A stretch of DNA of 64,000 nucleotides from Allomuricauda sp. GTDB taxonomy: Bacteria > Bacteroidota > Bacteroidia > Flavobacteriales > Flavobacteriaceae. The notes beneath the pieces were generated by a model, which was not told the origin of the DNA, ran no database searches, and saw only the letters and a list, made by a program, of their open reading frames with translations. This document shows positions 8,436 through 15,621 of this stretch, piece after piece. Position 1 is the stretch's first letter. Every line of letters starts with the position of its first letter. The stretch lies in NCBI RefSeq assembly GCF_013911645.1, contig NZ_JACESV010000003.1, positions 248,001 through 312,000 on the forward strand, written 5' to 3'. A program made the position numbers and the translations under genes.

Positions 8436-9601
8436 TGAAACCCCTCCTCCACATAACATTTCTATTATCGGTCAGTTTTGGAGTGGCCCAAAGCGGGTTG
8501 TACAATAGTGGCAACTTTAGCGTGCACAACAATGCCAACATTGGTCTGCACACCGATTTTATAAACGATGCCAACTTTGACCAAACCAATGGGCTGGTCG
8601 GTTTTTATGGTAACCGTGCCATCATTGTTTCCGGAAGCATTCCCCCAACCCTTTGGGACACGGAGATAATGATGGACAGCAACGTGTTTTTACAAAATCC
8701 CGTCATGGTTCGGAACAACGTCAATTTTATTGATGGCAATTTCCTGACCCCGACCAACATACCTGCGGTGAACCTCAGTTTTATGGACCAAGGTTTTTTC
8801 ACCGGAGAAAGCGATGCATCCAAAGTAACTGGCTTTGCCGCCATTAACAATCGCGATGTATTTTCGTTCCCTGTGGGCGACTCGGAACAGCTCCGACCTT
8901 TAACATTAAACGCACAAAGTGCCACCCCTTTGGCCGTATGCGCCTATTTTTTTGAGGATCCCTCCGCTCCCTCCTCTATTTTGGAACGTTTTGACACCGA
9001 AGAAAAAGTACAGGACATCGGAACCGTTACCGATCGCGAATTTTGGGTCATACAAAGCGATGTGCCAGCGCAAGTAACCATTTCGTGGAACACAAGGAGT
9101 GCTTTGGGCACCATTCCCAATGCCACTTTGGAATCCATTATTGTGGTGGGATGGAGCAAATCGTCCAACCAATGGGTGATCATCGGCAACTCGGCCATTA
9201 GTGGCGACATTGCACAGGGGTTTGTTACTTCCGAAACCTTTGTGCCCAGCGATTATGCCGCCATTACCTTTGGTACCATTCCCCTGCCCACGGATACCTT
9301 TGCCGTGGAAAATCCTACTTTGGGCAATTACTTTTTGAGTCCGAACGGAGATGGCACCAACGATTTTTTGGTGATTGACGGCATGGAGGAATCACCGAAC
9401 AACAGTTTGCGTATTTTTAACCGATACGGGCAAAAGGTTTTTGAGAAAATCAATTACACCAACGAGTTTTACGGCCTTGCCAACACAGGAACCTTGATCC
9501 CCAACCAAGCATCCGGTCTGCCCGAAGGCGTTTATTTTTACTTGGTTACCTTGGACGATCTGGAACTGGAATATTCCGGTTTCCTTTTCTTGGACCGATA
9601 G
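8435..9601 (+). CDS. T9SS type B sorting domain (CHU_C) protein
   Basis: 388 residues with a signal peptide (MKPLLHITFLLSVSFGVAQ). The C-terminal ~90 residues are a gliding-motility-type CHU_C domain: NYFLSPNGDGTNDFLVIDG, LRIFNRYGQKVFE, and GVYFYLVTLDD near the end. This type B signal directs export by the type IX secretion system. The N-terminal part is beta-rich with no named domain. Its ATG overlaps the preceding stop by one base, so it is translationally coupled to the repeat protein. The two are likely a surface pair, perhaps an adhesin and an anchoring partner. Confidence 0.9.
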   Translation: MKPLLHITFLLSVSFGVAQSGLYNSGNFSVHNNANIGLHTDFINDANFDQTNGLVGFYGNRAIIVSGSIPPTLWDTEIMMDSNVFLQNPVMVRNNVNFIDGNFLTPTNIPAVNLSFMDQGFFTGESDASKVTGFAAINNRDVFSFPVGDSEQLRPLTLNAQSATPLAVCAYFFEDPSAPSSILERFDTEEKVQDIGTVTDREFWVIQSDVPAQVTISWNTRSALGTIPNATLESIIVVGWSKSSNQWVIIGNSAISGDIAQGFVTSETFVPSDYAAITFGTIPLPTDTFAVENPTLGNYFLSPNGDGTNDFLVIDGMEESPNNSLRIFNRYGQKVFEKINYTNEFYGLANTGTLIPNQASGLPEGVYFYLVTLDDLELEYSGFLFLDR

Positions 9602-9648
9602 CAATCACCTTTTTCATTTCTACTTTAACACAAAAACTCAATTATTTG

Positions 9649-9706
9649 GATTCCCGTTTTCATGGGAATGACAATTTTAATGGAATCCCACCTATAATGG
9701 GATTGG
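9649..9706. repeat. Two consecutive short hairpins (REP-like)
   Basis: GGATTCCCGTTTTCATGGGAA (9649-9669) and a second hairpin with AATCCC/GGGATT arms (9683-9705) lie 50 bp after the CHU_C gene. No T-run follows, so this is a dispersed palindromic repeat rather than an obvious terminator. Confidence 0.6.
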
Positions 9707-9758
9707 GGAATGCTTTTTCAATTAAAAATACTTCTTAACTTGGTGAAAAATTTCTTTT

Positions 9759-10490
9759 ATGAAAAGAAGGGCTTTCATTAAAACTGCTTCTGCATCAGGG
9801 CTGGCCTGCACCATTCCTCCCATTTTACCCAATTTTTATGACCCGGATTACTCCACGGCCGAGCTCATGGGCAAAGCGGATATTGAACTCTTTGGCGAGG
9901 GCATCAATCTAAAGGAAGAGGCGTACAAGTCCTTTTTAGAAATGAAAAAAGCGGCCTATTCTGATGGTTTTGATATTAAAATAGTATCCAGTTTCAGGGA
10001 TTTTTACCATCAAGAACGCATTTGGGAACGCAAATATCTAAGCTATACCGAAGAAGGTATGGCCCCTTTGGAGGCTATTGACAAGATTATTGAATATTCC
10101 ACCATTCCGGGAACGAGCAGGCACCATTGGGGCACCGACATCGATATTATTGATGGATTCCCCAAAGTATCGGGCGATGTGCTGGATTCCGAAAAATTTG
10201 AGGCGGGCGGTCCTTTCGAAGGACTCAAACTTTGGCTGGACGAAAACTCGACAAAATACGGGTTCTATCTTGTCTACACCAACAATCCAAGAAGAAGAGG
10301 GTTTAAGTACGAGCCCTGGCATTACAGTTATGCGCCCATATCCATTCCCATGCTAACGGCCTACCGTAAGCTCAACATTTTAAAGTTGATGCAACAAGAA
10401 AGGTTTCTGGGCAAAGAACATTTTACCGCTGGTTTTATAAGAACCTACGTTCAGGACAATATCTTGGACATAAACCCTGTACTGCTATAA
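9759..10490 (+). CDS. M15-family D-Ala-D-Ala carboxypeptidase-like protein with Tat signal
   Basis: 243 residues. The N-terminus KRRAFIKTASASG is a twin-arginine signal (RRxFIK). The VanY/M15 zinc site is complete: SSFR (77-80), SRHHWGTDID (120-129, giving His122 and Asp129) and EPWH (185-188). These enzymes trim peptidoglycan stem peptides in the periplasm. Export in folded form through Tat fits a metalloenzyme, and tatA is in the same window. It is preceded by a 157-bp gap with a hairpin repeat. The M48 peptidase follows after 39 bp in the same direction. Confidence 0.9.
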   Translation: MKRRAFIKTASASGLACTIPPILPNFYDPDYSTAELMGKADIELFGEGINLKEEAYKSFLEMKKAAYSDGFDIKIVSSFRDFYHQERIWERKYLSYTEEGMAPLEAIDKIIEYSTIPGTSRHHWGTDIDIIDGFPKVSGDVLDSEKFEAGGPFEGLKLWLDENSTKYGFYLVYTNNPRRRGFKYEPWHYSYAPISIPMLTAYRKLNILKLMQQERFLGKEHFTAGFIRTYVQDNILDINPVLL

Positions 10491-10529
10491 CGGTTTTTTT
10501 GTATCTTCAACATACCAGTACACTAGCCC

Positions 10530-11300
10530 ATGAGAATCGGAAGAGGAAATTGGAGGATACGCATCCTGATCGGTTTGGCCATTGTTGCTTTTGCGTTTAT
10601 TCGTAGGTGCAGCAACCAAGAAGAAAATCCCTATACCGGCAGAACCCAGAACATAGACATGACCACGGAACAGGAGATTGCCATTGGGCTGCAAGCTGCC
10701 CCGGAAATGGCGCAGCAACACGGGGGACTCTATCCGGACGAACGTATGCAGGCTTTGGTGGACGCCGTGGGCAACAAACTGGTGCAAAGTAGTGTGGCCA
10801 AGGAAACCCCTTATCAATACGAATTTCATCTTTTGGCAGACGACCGCACCATCAATGCCTTTGCGCTGCCCGGCGGACAGATTTTTATCACTTATGCCCT
10901 GTTCTCCCAACTCAACGAACCGCAACTTGCCGGTGTCTTGGGCCATGAGATCGGCCATGTAATCGGCAGGCATTCTGCCGAACGTATTGCCGAAAGCAAT
11001 TTTTGGCAAACCTTGGCCACGGGTGCTTCAGTCGGTGGCGATATGGGCGGTTTGGTTGCAGGCATCGGCCAAAATACCCTTTTAACCAATGGCAGGGGCG
11101 ACGAATTGGAGAGTGATGAACTCGGCGTGCTATTTATGATAGCGTCCGGGTACGACCCCAATGAGATGATAGAGGTCATGAAAGTATTGAAAGCGGCCGC
11201 AGGACCCAACAGGGTTCCCGAGTTCCAGAGTACCCACCCCGACCCCGAAAACCGTATTGAAAAGATAAAGGAAGCCATCGAAAAATATTCAGGTCGATAG
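10530..11300 (+). CDS. M48-family zinc metalloprotease (BepA/LoiP-like)
   Basis: 256 residues with an N-terminal membrane segment (RILIGLAIVAFAFI). The zinc motif HEIGH is at 139-143, followed by VIGRHSAER, with the third ligand Glu in ELESDELGV about 50 residues on. This is the soluble-type peptidase M48 found in the periplasm, where E. coli relatives act in outer-membrane protein quality control. FIRRCSNQ has a Cys after the helix but no good lipobox, so I regard it as a membrane anchor. It is close behind the M15 gene. Confidence 0.9.
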   Translation: MRIGRGNWRIRILIGLAIVAFAFIRRCSNQEENPYTGRTQNIDMTTEQEIAIGLQAAPEMAQQHGGLYPDERMQALVDAVGNKLVQSSVAKETPYQYEFHLLADDRTINAFALPGGQIFITYALFSQLNEPQLAGVLGHEIGHVIGRHSAERIAESNFWQTLATGASVGGDMGGLVAGIGQNTLLTNGRGDELESDELGVLFMIASGYDPNEMIEVMKVLKAAAGPNRVPEFQSTHPDPENRIEKIKEAIEKYSGR

Positions 11301-11345
11301 AATTGGTGGTTTATCGATAAAAAAAGGAGATTGGCTTAATTTCCG

Positions 11346-11353
11346 TACCTTTG
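11346..11353 (+). promoter_or_regulatory. TAnnTTTG -7 box before the small membrane protein
   Basis: TACCTTTG fits the consensus and would give a leader of about 60 nt before ATG 11421. Confidence 0.5.
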
Positions 11354-11420
11354 GGTAAACGGCCCAAATCCTACTAAGTTTCTCTTAATCTTTTTGTTAT
11401 GCAATAAAAAGAGAGAACAT

Positions 11421-11588
11421 ATGGGAACACTATTACATTTTAAAGACCTCTATTTAGAGGCATTTGACGATTGCAAACCTAGCTTTGTAGTGCTCTTTTT
11501 AAAAGGGTATTCTATATTTTGCGGGGTCATGCTTGTTATGGCCCTATATGCATTTTTGTACCGGGCTTTTACCGGGTTTGAATTTTAA
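11421..11588 (+). CDS. Small membrane protein (DUF6747-like)
   Basis: 55 residues from ATG 11421, preceded by the purine-rich AAAAAGAGAGAA as a plausible ribosome site; a longer frame from 11394 lacks support. The sequence begins MGTLLHFKDLYLEAFDDC and has one hydrophobic helix (YSIFCGVMLVMALYAFLY). It resembles the short Flavobacteriaceae family I know as DUF6747, whose function is unknown. It stands alone between its own -7 box and a good terminator, so it is an independently expressed gene. Confidence 0.75.
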   Translation: MGTLLHFKDLYLEAFDDCKPSFVVLFLKGYSIFCGVMLVMALYAFLYRAFTGFEF

Positions 11589-11637
11589 GTCAAGAGGGCC
11601 ACACTCTTTTGCAAGAACACTAATATATGAAATGAAC

Positions 11638-11670
11638 AAAGGGCGCATCCAATGGATGGGCCCTTTTTCA
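11638..11670 (+). terminator. Terminator after the small membrane protein
   Basis: The arms AAAGGGCGCATCC and GGATGGGCCCTTT (one mismatch) form a stem followed by T's. It lies between convergent genes and may serve both. Confidence 0.75.
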
Positions 11671-11688
11671 TTGGAATAAACTCCCTTT

Positions 11689-12081
11689 CTATTTTTTCAT
11701 TGCAGCTTCCAACACGGCCTGTGCCTCAGTGGCGTTGGACAATTTGGCATATTTCATGGCGGTCATACCCCCGTCGCAACGTTTTTTAAGGTCTGCCCCA
11801 TGATCGATAAGTACTTGTAATACTTCGACCTTGTTGTAACGGGCCGCGTAATGGATAGGTGCCTTGCCCAAGGATTTTTGGTTGACGTCCTCTCCAAGTT
11901 CAATGAATTTTTTAACCGTCTCTACATCGCCCTGCATTACAGCCTTGCAAAAACTGCTGAGCTCATCCAGGCTTACCATTTCAATGGAGGTTCCAAAATC
12001 GTTTGTTTTGAGTTCGTTGGCAGAAACGCCGCTTAGGGCCAACAGGCATAGTGAGGCCACTGAAAAGATTGTTTTTTTCAT
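11689..12081 (-). CDS. Exported ankyrin-repeat protein
   Basis: 130 residues with a signal peptide (MKKTIFSVASLCLLALSGVSA). Two to three ankyrin repeats follow: FCKAVMQGDVETVKKFIELG, APIHYAARYNKVEVLQVLID with HGADL, and GMTAMKYAKLSNATEAQAVL. Bacterial periplasmic ankyrin proteins often bind a neighbouring catalase or other enzyme, but no such partner is present here, so the partner is unknown. The gene is monocistronic, convergent with the small membrane protein and divergent from gpmI across a 208-bp AT-rich gap. Confidence 0.88.
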   Translation of the reverse strand: MKKTIFSVASLCLLALSGVSANELKTNDFGTSIEMVSLDELSSFCKAVMQGDVETVKKFIELGEDVNQKSLGKAPIHYAARYNKVEVLQVLIDHGADLKKRCDGGMTAMKYAKLSNATEAQAVLEAAMKK

Positions 12082-12264
12082 GATGAATTGTTTTTGATTA
12101 ATGAATTTTCTTGTTATAAAAATAGACTCTCGCCAAGCTTGGATGTTACACGATTAACAGTTAAATAACTAAATTTTAACAATTCTTCATTTTTAACATA
12201 AGATTATTAACAAGTTCATAATTAGAATTTTAACAAAAAACTAGGGCATCCAACCAGATCACTT

Positions 12265-12272
12265 TATTTTTG
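12265..12272 (+). promoter_or_regulatory. TAnnTTTG -7 box of gpmI
   Basis: TATTTTTG lies 17 bp before ATG 12290, predicting a leader of only about 10 nt. Confidence 0.55.
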
Positions 12273-12289
12273 TGGTACAATATTTCACT

Positions 12290-13807
12290 ATGAACAAAAA
12301 GGTTATTCTCATGATTTTGGATGGTTGGGGAAAATCCCCAGATCCAAAGGTTTCGGCAATTGAAAAGGCCAACACTCCATTTATTGATTCACTATACACA
12401 AAATACCCCAATGCGGATCTGCATACTGACGGAATGAACGTTGGCCTACCCGAGGGACAGATGGGAAACAGTGAGGTAGGACACATGAACCTTGGCGCGG
12501 GAAGAATCGTGTACCAAGACTTGGCCAAGATCAACAAAGCCGTAAAAGAAGATACCTTAAAAAAAGAAAAAGTACTCCAAGATGCCTTTGAATATGCCAA
12601 AGCCAACAATAAACCGGTCCACTTTTTAGGCTTGGTGAGCGATGGTGGGGTGCATAGCCACATCGACCATTTAAAGGCCTTGATCAAAGCCGCCGACGAA
12701 AGCGGTGTGGAAAATGCTTTTGTACACGCTTTTACCGATGGTCGGGATGTAGACCCAAAAAGTGGTAAAGGCTTTTTGGTGGATCTTGATAATTACTGCT
12801 CTGACAAAAAGACCCAATTGGCCACAGTTATTGGCAGGTATTACGCCATGGATCGTGACAAAAGATGGGAGCGTGTAAAAATGGCTTATGATGTAGTCGT
12901 AAATGCAGCAGGGGAAAAAACACAGCATATTGGTGAGGCCATGCAAAAAAGTTACGATGACGGTGTTACCGATGAATTCATTAAACCGTTGGTTTTAACC
13001 GATGCCAATAATGAGCCCCTTGCCAAAATCCAAGATGGGGATGTAATCATCTTCTTCAATTTTAGGACAGACCGTGGCCGTGAGCTGACACAAGCTTTGA
13101 GTCAACAGGATTTCCATGAACAGAACATGCACAAAATGGATCTGTACTATGTTACCATGACAAATTACGATGATTCATTCAAAGGAATCAAAATCATATT
13201 CAACAAAGAGAACATAAAAGATACCTTGGGCGAGACCCTTGCCAAAAATAGCAAGAAGCAAATCCGCATCGCCGAAACCGAAAAGTATCCACACGTTACT
13301 TTTTTCTTTAATGGAGGTCGCGAAGAACCTTTTGAGGGTGAGCAGCGTATTCTTTGCCCATCCCCCAAAGTAGCTACCTACGACCTTCAACCTGAAATGA
13401 GCGCTTACGACATTCGCGATGCCATTATCCCTGAATTAAAGAAAGGAGAAGCGGACTTTGTATGCCTCAACTTTGCCAATCCCGATATGGTTGGGCACAC
13501 CGGAGTTATGGAGGCCGCCATAAAAGCCTGTGAAACCGTTGACCAATGTGCCAAAGATGTGATAACCGCTGGCTTGGAAAACGGCTATTCCACCATTGTA
13601 ATTGCGGATCATGGAAACTGCGACACCATGATCAACCCAGATGGTAGCCCCAACACAGCACACACCACGAACCCAGTTCCACTTATTTTGGTGGACAAGG
13701 ATGTAAAAGAGGTAAAAAGTGGCGTTTTAGGCGATATCGCTCCTACCATTCTTAAATTATTGGGCGTTCCACAACCAGAATTAATGACCCAAAAACCATT
13801 GGTGTAG
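12290..13807 (+). CDS. gpmI: 2,3-bisphosphoglycerate-independent phosphoglycerate mutase
   Basis: 505 residues from ATG 12290 (MNKKVILMILDGWG). It interconverts 3- and 2-phosphoglycerate in glycolysis and gluconeogenesis using two Mn ions. Visible signatures: the metal Asp in LDGWG, the phosphoserine site MGNSEVGHMNLGAG, HSHIDH and FTDGRDV in the transferase domain, and the C-terminal phosphatase metal site IADHGNCD with AHTTNPVP. Length matches the family. The ATG lies 17 bp after a -7 box, so the six-codon upstream extension in frame is unlikely to be used. Confidence 0.97.
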   Translation: MNKKVILMILDGWGKSPDPKVSAIEKANTPFIDSLYTKYPNADLHTDGMNVGLPEGQMGNSEVGHMNLGAGRIVYQDLAKINKAVKEDTLKKEKVLQDAFEYAKANNKPVHFLGLVSDGGVHSHIDHLKALIKAADESGVENAFVHAFTDGRDVDPKSGKGFLVDLDNYCSDKKTQLATVIGRYYAMDRDKRWERVKMAYDVVVNAAGEKTQHIGEAMQKSYDDGVTDEFIKPLVLTDANNEPLAKIQDGDVIIFFNFRTDRGRELTQALSQQDFHEQNMHKMDLYYVTMTNYDDSFKGIKIIFNKENIKDTLGETLAKNSKKQIRIAETEKYPHVTFFFNGGREEPFEGEQRILCPSPKVATYDLQPEMSAYDIRDAIIPELKKGEADFVCLNFANPDMVGHTGVMEAAIKACETVDQCAKDVITAGLENGYSTIVIADHGNCDTMINPDGSPNTAHTTNPVPLILVDKDVKEVKSGVLGDIAPTILKLLGVPQPELMTQKPLV

Positions 13808-13841
13808 ACAAACATTCCTTAAAATCCCCAGAATCAATTTG

Positions 13842-13999
13842 AACTCGTCTTGGGTTGTTTCATTAAGACGAAAAAGCAAGATTTTGTGCTCAAATGAAGG
13901 ATTTTTTGAGCAGCATAGCAGGGCTACGGAGTGAAAAAAAGACAAAAATTGAGTGCAAAAGATGGTTTTGCAGTAAATTACAATAACTCAAGATGAGTT
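13842..13999. mobile_element. 158-bp MITE-like element with terminal inverted repeats
   Basis: The left end AACTCGTCTTGGGTTGT and the complement of the right end, AACTCATCTTGAGTTAT, match with three changes. Nested inside are further inverted segments (TTTTGTGCTCAA against the complement of TTGAGTGCAAAA; ATTTTTTGAGC against GAGTGAAAAAAAG), so the whole unit can fold as one long imperfect hairpin. It has no open frame. It ends 3 bp before the map -7 box. No clear target duplication is visible. Confidence 0.6.
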
Positions 14000-14002
14000 C
14001 TT

Positions 14003-14010
14003 TATCTTTG
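14003..14010 (+). promoter_or_regulatory. TAnnTTTG -7 box of map
   Basis: TATCTTTG ends 5 bp before the map ATG, implying a leaderless or nearly leaderless message. It lies just outside the right end of the 158-bp inverted-repeat element. Confidence 0.6.
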
Positions 14011-14015
14011 CGGCT

Positions 14016-14834
14016 ATGATTCAAGTAAAAACAGCTGAAGAAATTGAGTTGATGCGCGAGAGCGCTTTGGTAGTATCCAAAACTTTGGGCCTATTGGCCA
14101 AGGAAATAAAGCCCGGTGCCAATCCATTAAAACTGGATAAAATGGCCGAAGAATTTATTCGGGAACAGGGAGCCGTACCTGGCTTTTTGGGCATGTACGA
14201 CTTTCCAAACACCTTAAACTGGAGTCCAAATGCCCAAGTGGTGCATGGCATACCAGGCAATGAACCCTTAAAGGAGGGCGACATTGTTTCCGTGGATTGT
14301 GGAGCCGTTAAAAATGGTTTCCACGGAGACCATGCCTATACTTTTGAAGTGGGTGAAGTTGCCGAAGAAACCAAAAAACTGCTCAAGGTTACCAAAGAAT
14401 CGCTTTACATAGGCATAAGGGAGTTTAAACTGGGTAACCGCGTAGGTGATGTTGGTTATGCCATTCAAAAATACTGTGAAGACCATGGATACGGCGTGGT
14501 ACGTGAATTGGTTGGCCATGGTTTGGGGCGGGAACTCCATGAAGACCCACAAATGCCCAACTACGGCAAAAGAGGCCGTGGCAAAAAGTTTGTCAACGGT
14601 ATGGTTGTCGCTATAGAACCCATGATCAATATGGGTACAAAACGCATAAAACAATTAAAGGATGGCTGGACGATACTCACTGCCGATGGCAAACCAAGTG
14701 CACACTTTGAGCACGATGTGGCCCTAGTGGATGGTAAACCCGAACTCTTGTCCACCTACCAATATATTTATGATGCCCTGGGCATTACCAGCGATGAAGA
14801 GGAAGAATTCCGTAGTAAGAAATTGGTGCTTTAG
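14016..14834 (+). CDS. map: Type I methionine aminopeptidase
   Basis: 272 residues. It removes the N-terminal Met from nascent proteins using a two-metal centre. Visible family residues: VHGIPG, the metal Asp in VSVDCGAVKNGFHGDHAYTF, GHGLGRELHEDPQMPNYG, AIEPM and the last ligand region AHFEHDV. There is no N-terminal zinc finger or SH3 extension. Its usual ribosomal-operon partners (infA, secY) are not next to it; it is alone behind a 158-bp inverted-repeat element, with a GxxExxY cassette following. Confidence 0.96.
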   Translation: MIQVKTAEEIELMRESALVVSKTLGLLAKEIKPGANPLKLDKMAEEFIREQGAVPGFLGMYDFPNTLNWSPNAQVVHGIPGNEPLKEGDIVSVDCGAVKNGFHGDHAYTFEVGEVAEETKKLLKVTKESLYIGIREFKLGNRVGDVGYAIQKYCEDHGYGVVRELVGHGLGRELHEDPQMPNYGKRGRGKKFVNGMVVAIEPMINMGTKRIKQLKDGWTILTADGKPSAHFEHDVALVDGKPELLSTYQYIYDALGITSDEEEEFRSKKLVL

Positions 14835-14852
14835 TGTTCAACAATCTTTATA

Positions 14853-15290
14853 TTGACACGAATTTCACCAATTACTCAAATAAATGTCCCAAATCATTTA
14901 TAAAAATGAGTCTTACTTTATCATCGGTTTGTGCATGGATATTCATAACGAACTTGGTAGAGGATTCAACGAAGCAGTTTATAGCGATGCTCTTGAAATT
15001 GAATTAAAATCCAATGGGGTTCCATATCAAAAGGAAGCTAAATTCGATATCATTTACAAAGGCAAAAAGTTAAGGCATCACTACTATGCTGATTTTGTAG
15101 TGGATGATAAAATCATTTTAGAACTTAAAGCAGTAGAAAAAATTAGCAGTAATCATATAAAACAAACTTTAAACTATTTGGCAGCATCAAAAATGAAGTT
15201 GGGCCTCATCGTAAACTTTGGAGAAGATAGTTTTACCTATAAAAGAGTGGTATTATAATTTGATTAGTGAAAATTTGTGCGATTCGTGTC
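14853..15290 (+). mobile_element. GxxExxY cassette with inverted CGTGTC-type ends
   Basis: The left end (14853-14881) starts TTGACACGAATTTCACCAAT and stops 2 bp before the gene's ATG. The right end (15261-15290) reads on its complement GACACGAATCGCACAAATTT, so both ends start GACACGAAT and point inward around a single gene. The same end motif occurs without a gene at 37477, 53142, 53996 and 54052. Mobility is inferred from this arrangement. Confidence 0.55.
14884..15258 (+). CDS. GxxExxY protein (PD-(D/E)XK nuclease-like)
   Basis: 124 residues, the normal length for the family. The name motif is G27-F-N-E30-A-V-Y33. A PD-(D/E)XK-type core follows: Asp70 in HYYADF and Glu80-Leu-Lys82 in IILELKAV, then a helix (KQTLNYLAAS) and the ending GLIVNFGEDSFTYKRVVL. 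The family is widespread and multicopy in Bacteroidetes and has no established function; nuclease activity is inferred from the fold. The gene fills a unit bounded by inverted CGTGTC-type ends and is followed by a decayed second copy. Confidence 0.9.
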   Translation: MSQIIYKNESYFIIGLCMDIHNELGRGFNEAVYSDALEIELKSNGVPYQKEAKFDIIYKGKKLRHHYYADFVVDDKIILELKAVEKISSNHIKQTLNYLAASKMKLGLIVNFGEDSFTYKRVVL

Positions 15291-15307
15291 AGATGCATAC
15301 AAATATC

Positions 15308-15524
15308 CTTGACACTAATTGCACTTATTTCCCGAATAGATGTCCCAAATCCTATATTAAAATGAGCCCTACTTCGTTATTGGCCTATGTATCGTTATCC
15401 ATAATGAGCTCAGCAAAGAATCCAGTGAAGCAGTGCCATGTGAAGCAGACTTTGGAGAAGATAGTTTTACCTATAAAAGAGTAGTATTATGATTAGATCA
15501 GTGAAAATTTGTGCGATTCGTGTC
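15308..15524 (+). mobile_element. Second, decayed GxxExxY cassette
   Basis: Same plan as the unit before it: left end CTTGACACTAATTGCACTTA at 15308 and right end at 15496-15524 finishing GTGCGATTCGTGTC, with a broken GxxExxY gene between them. It lies 17 bp after the first unit, so the two form a tandem pair. Confidence 0.55.
15340..15492 (+). pseudogene. Truncated GxxExxY pseudogene
   Basis: It starts ATGTCCCAAATC exactly like the intact copy but has a TAA at codon 7 (aligned to a Lys AAA). About 100 bp align to the region through the GxxExxY motif (GAAGCAGT retained). Then about 220 bp are missing and the sequence jumps to the last 30 bp, which are almost identical to the intact gene (GATAGTTTTACCTATAAAAG). 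The diverged front and conserved tail suggest an old paralogue, perhaps with conversion at the 3' end. Confidence 0.8.
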
Positions 15525-15621
15525 TAGATAATATAATTCACCTTAATTTTCAGGATTTCAAATTCAATGCTACCCACAAATAATGTGCCTTTATAAGTTT
15601 TAGAGAAAACTCATGTAATTC
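15525..15621. other. Short intergenic gap with an isolated CGTGTC-type end
   Basis: AT-rich spacer ending in TGTAATTCGTGTCAAAA (15614-15630), a partial copy of the CGTGTC-type repeat end. The GTG of this motif is the apparent start codon of the next gene. Confidence 0.5.

Noticed and set aside
13842..13999. Riboswitch upstream of map
   Set aside because: The -7 box of map lies downstream of the element, so the element would not be in the mRNA leader.
15218..15484. 88-codon frame between the two GxxExxY copies
   Set aside because: It starts inside the intact gene in another frame and runs through repeat ends and the relic; it explains nothing.
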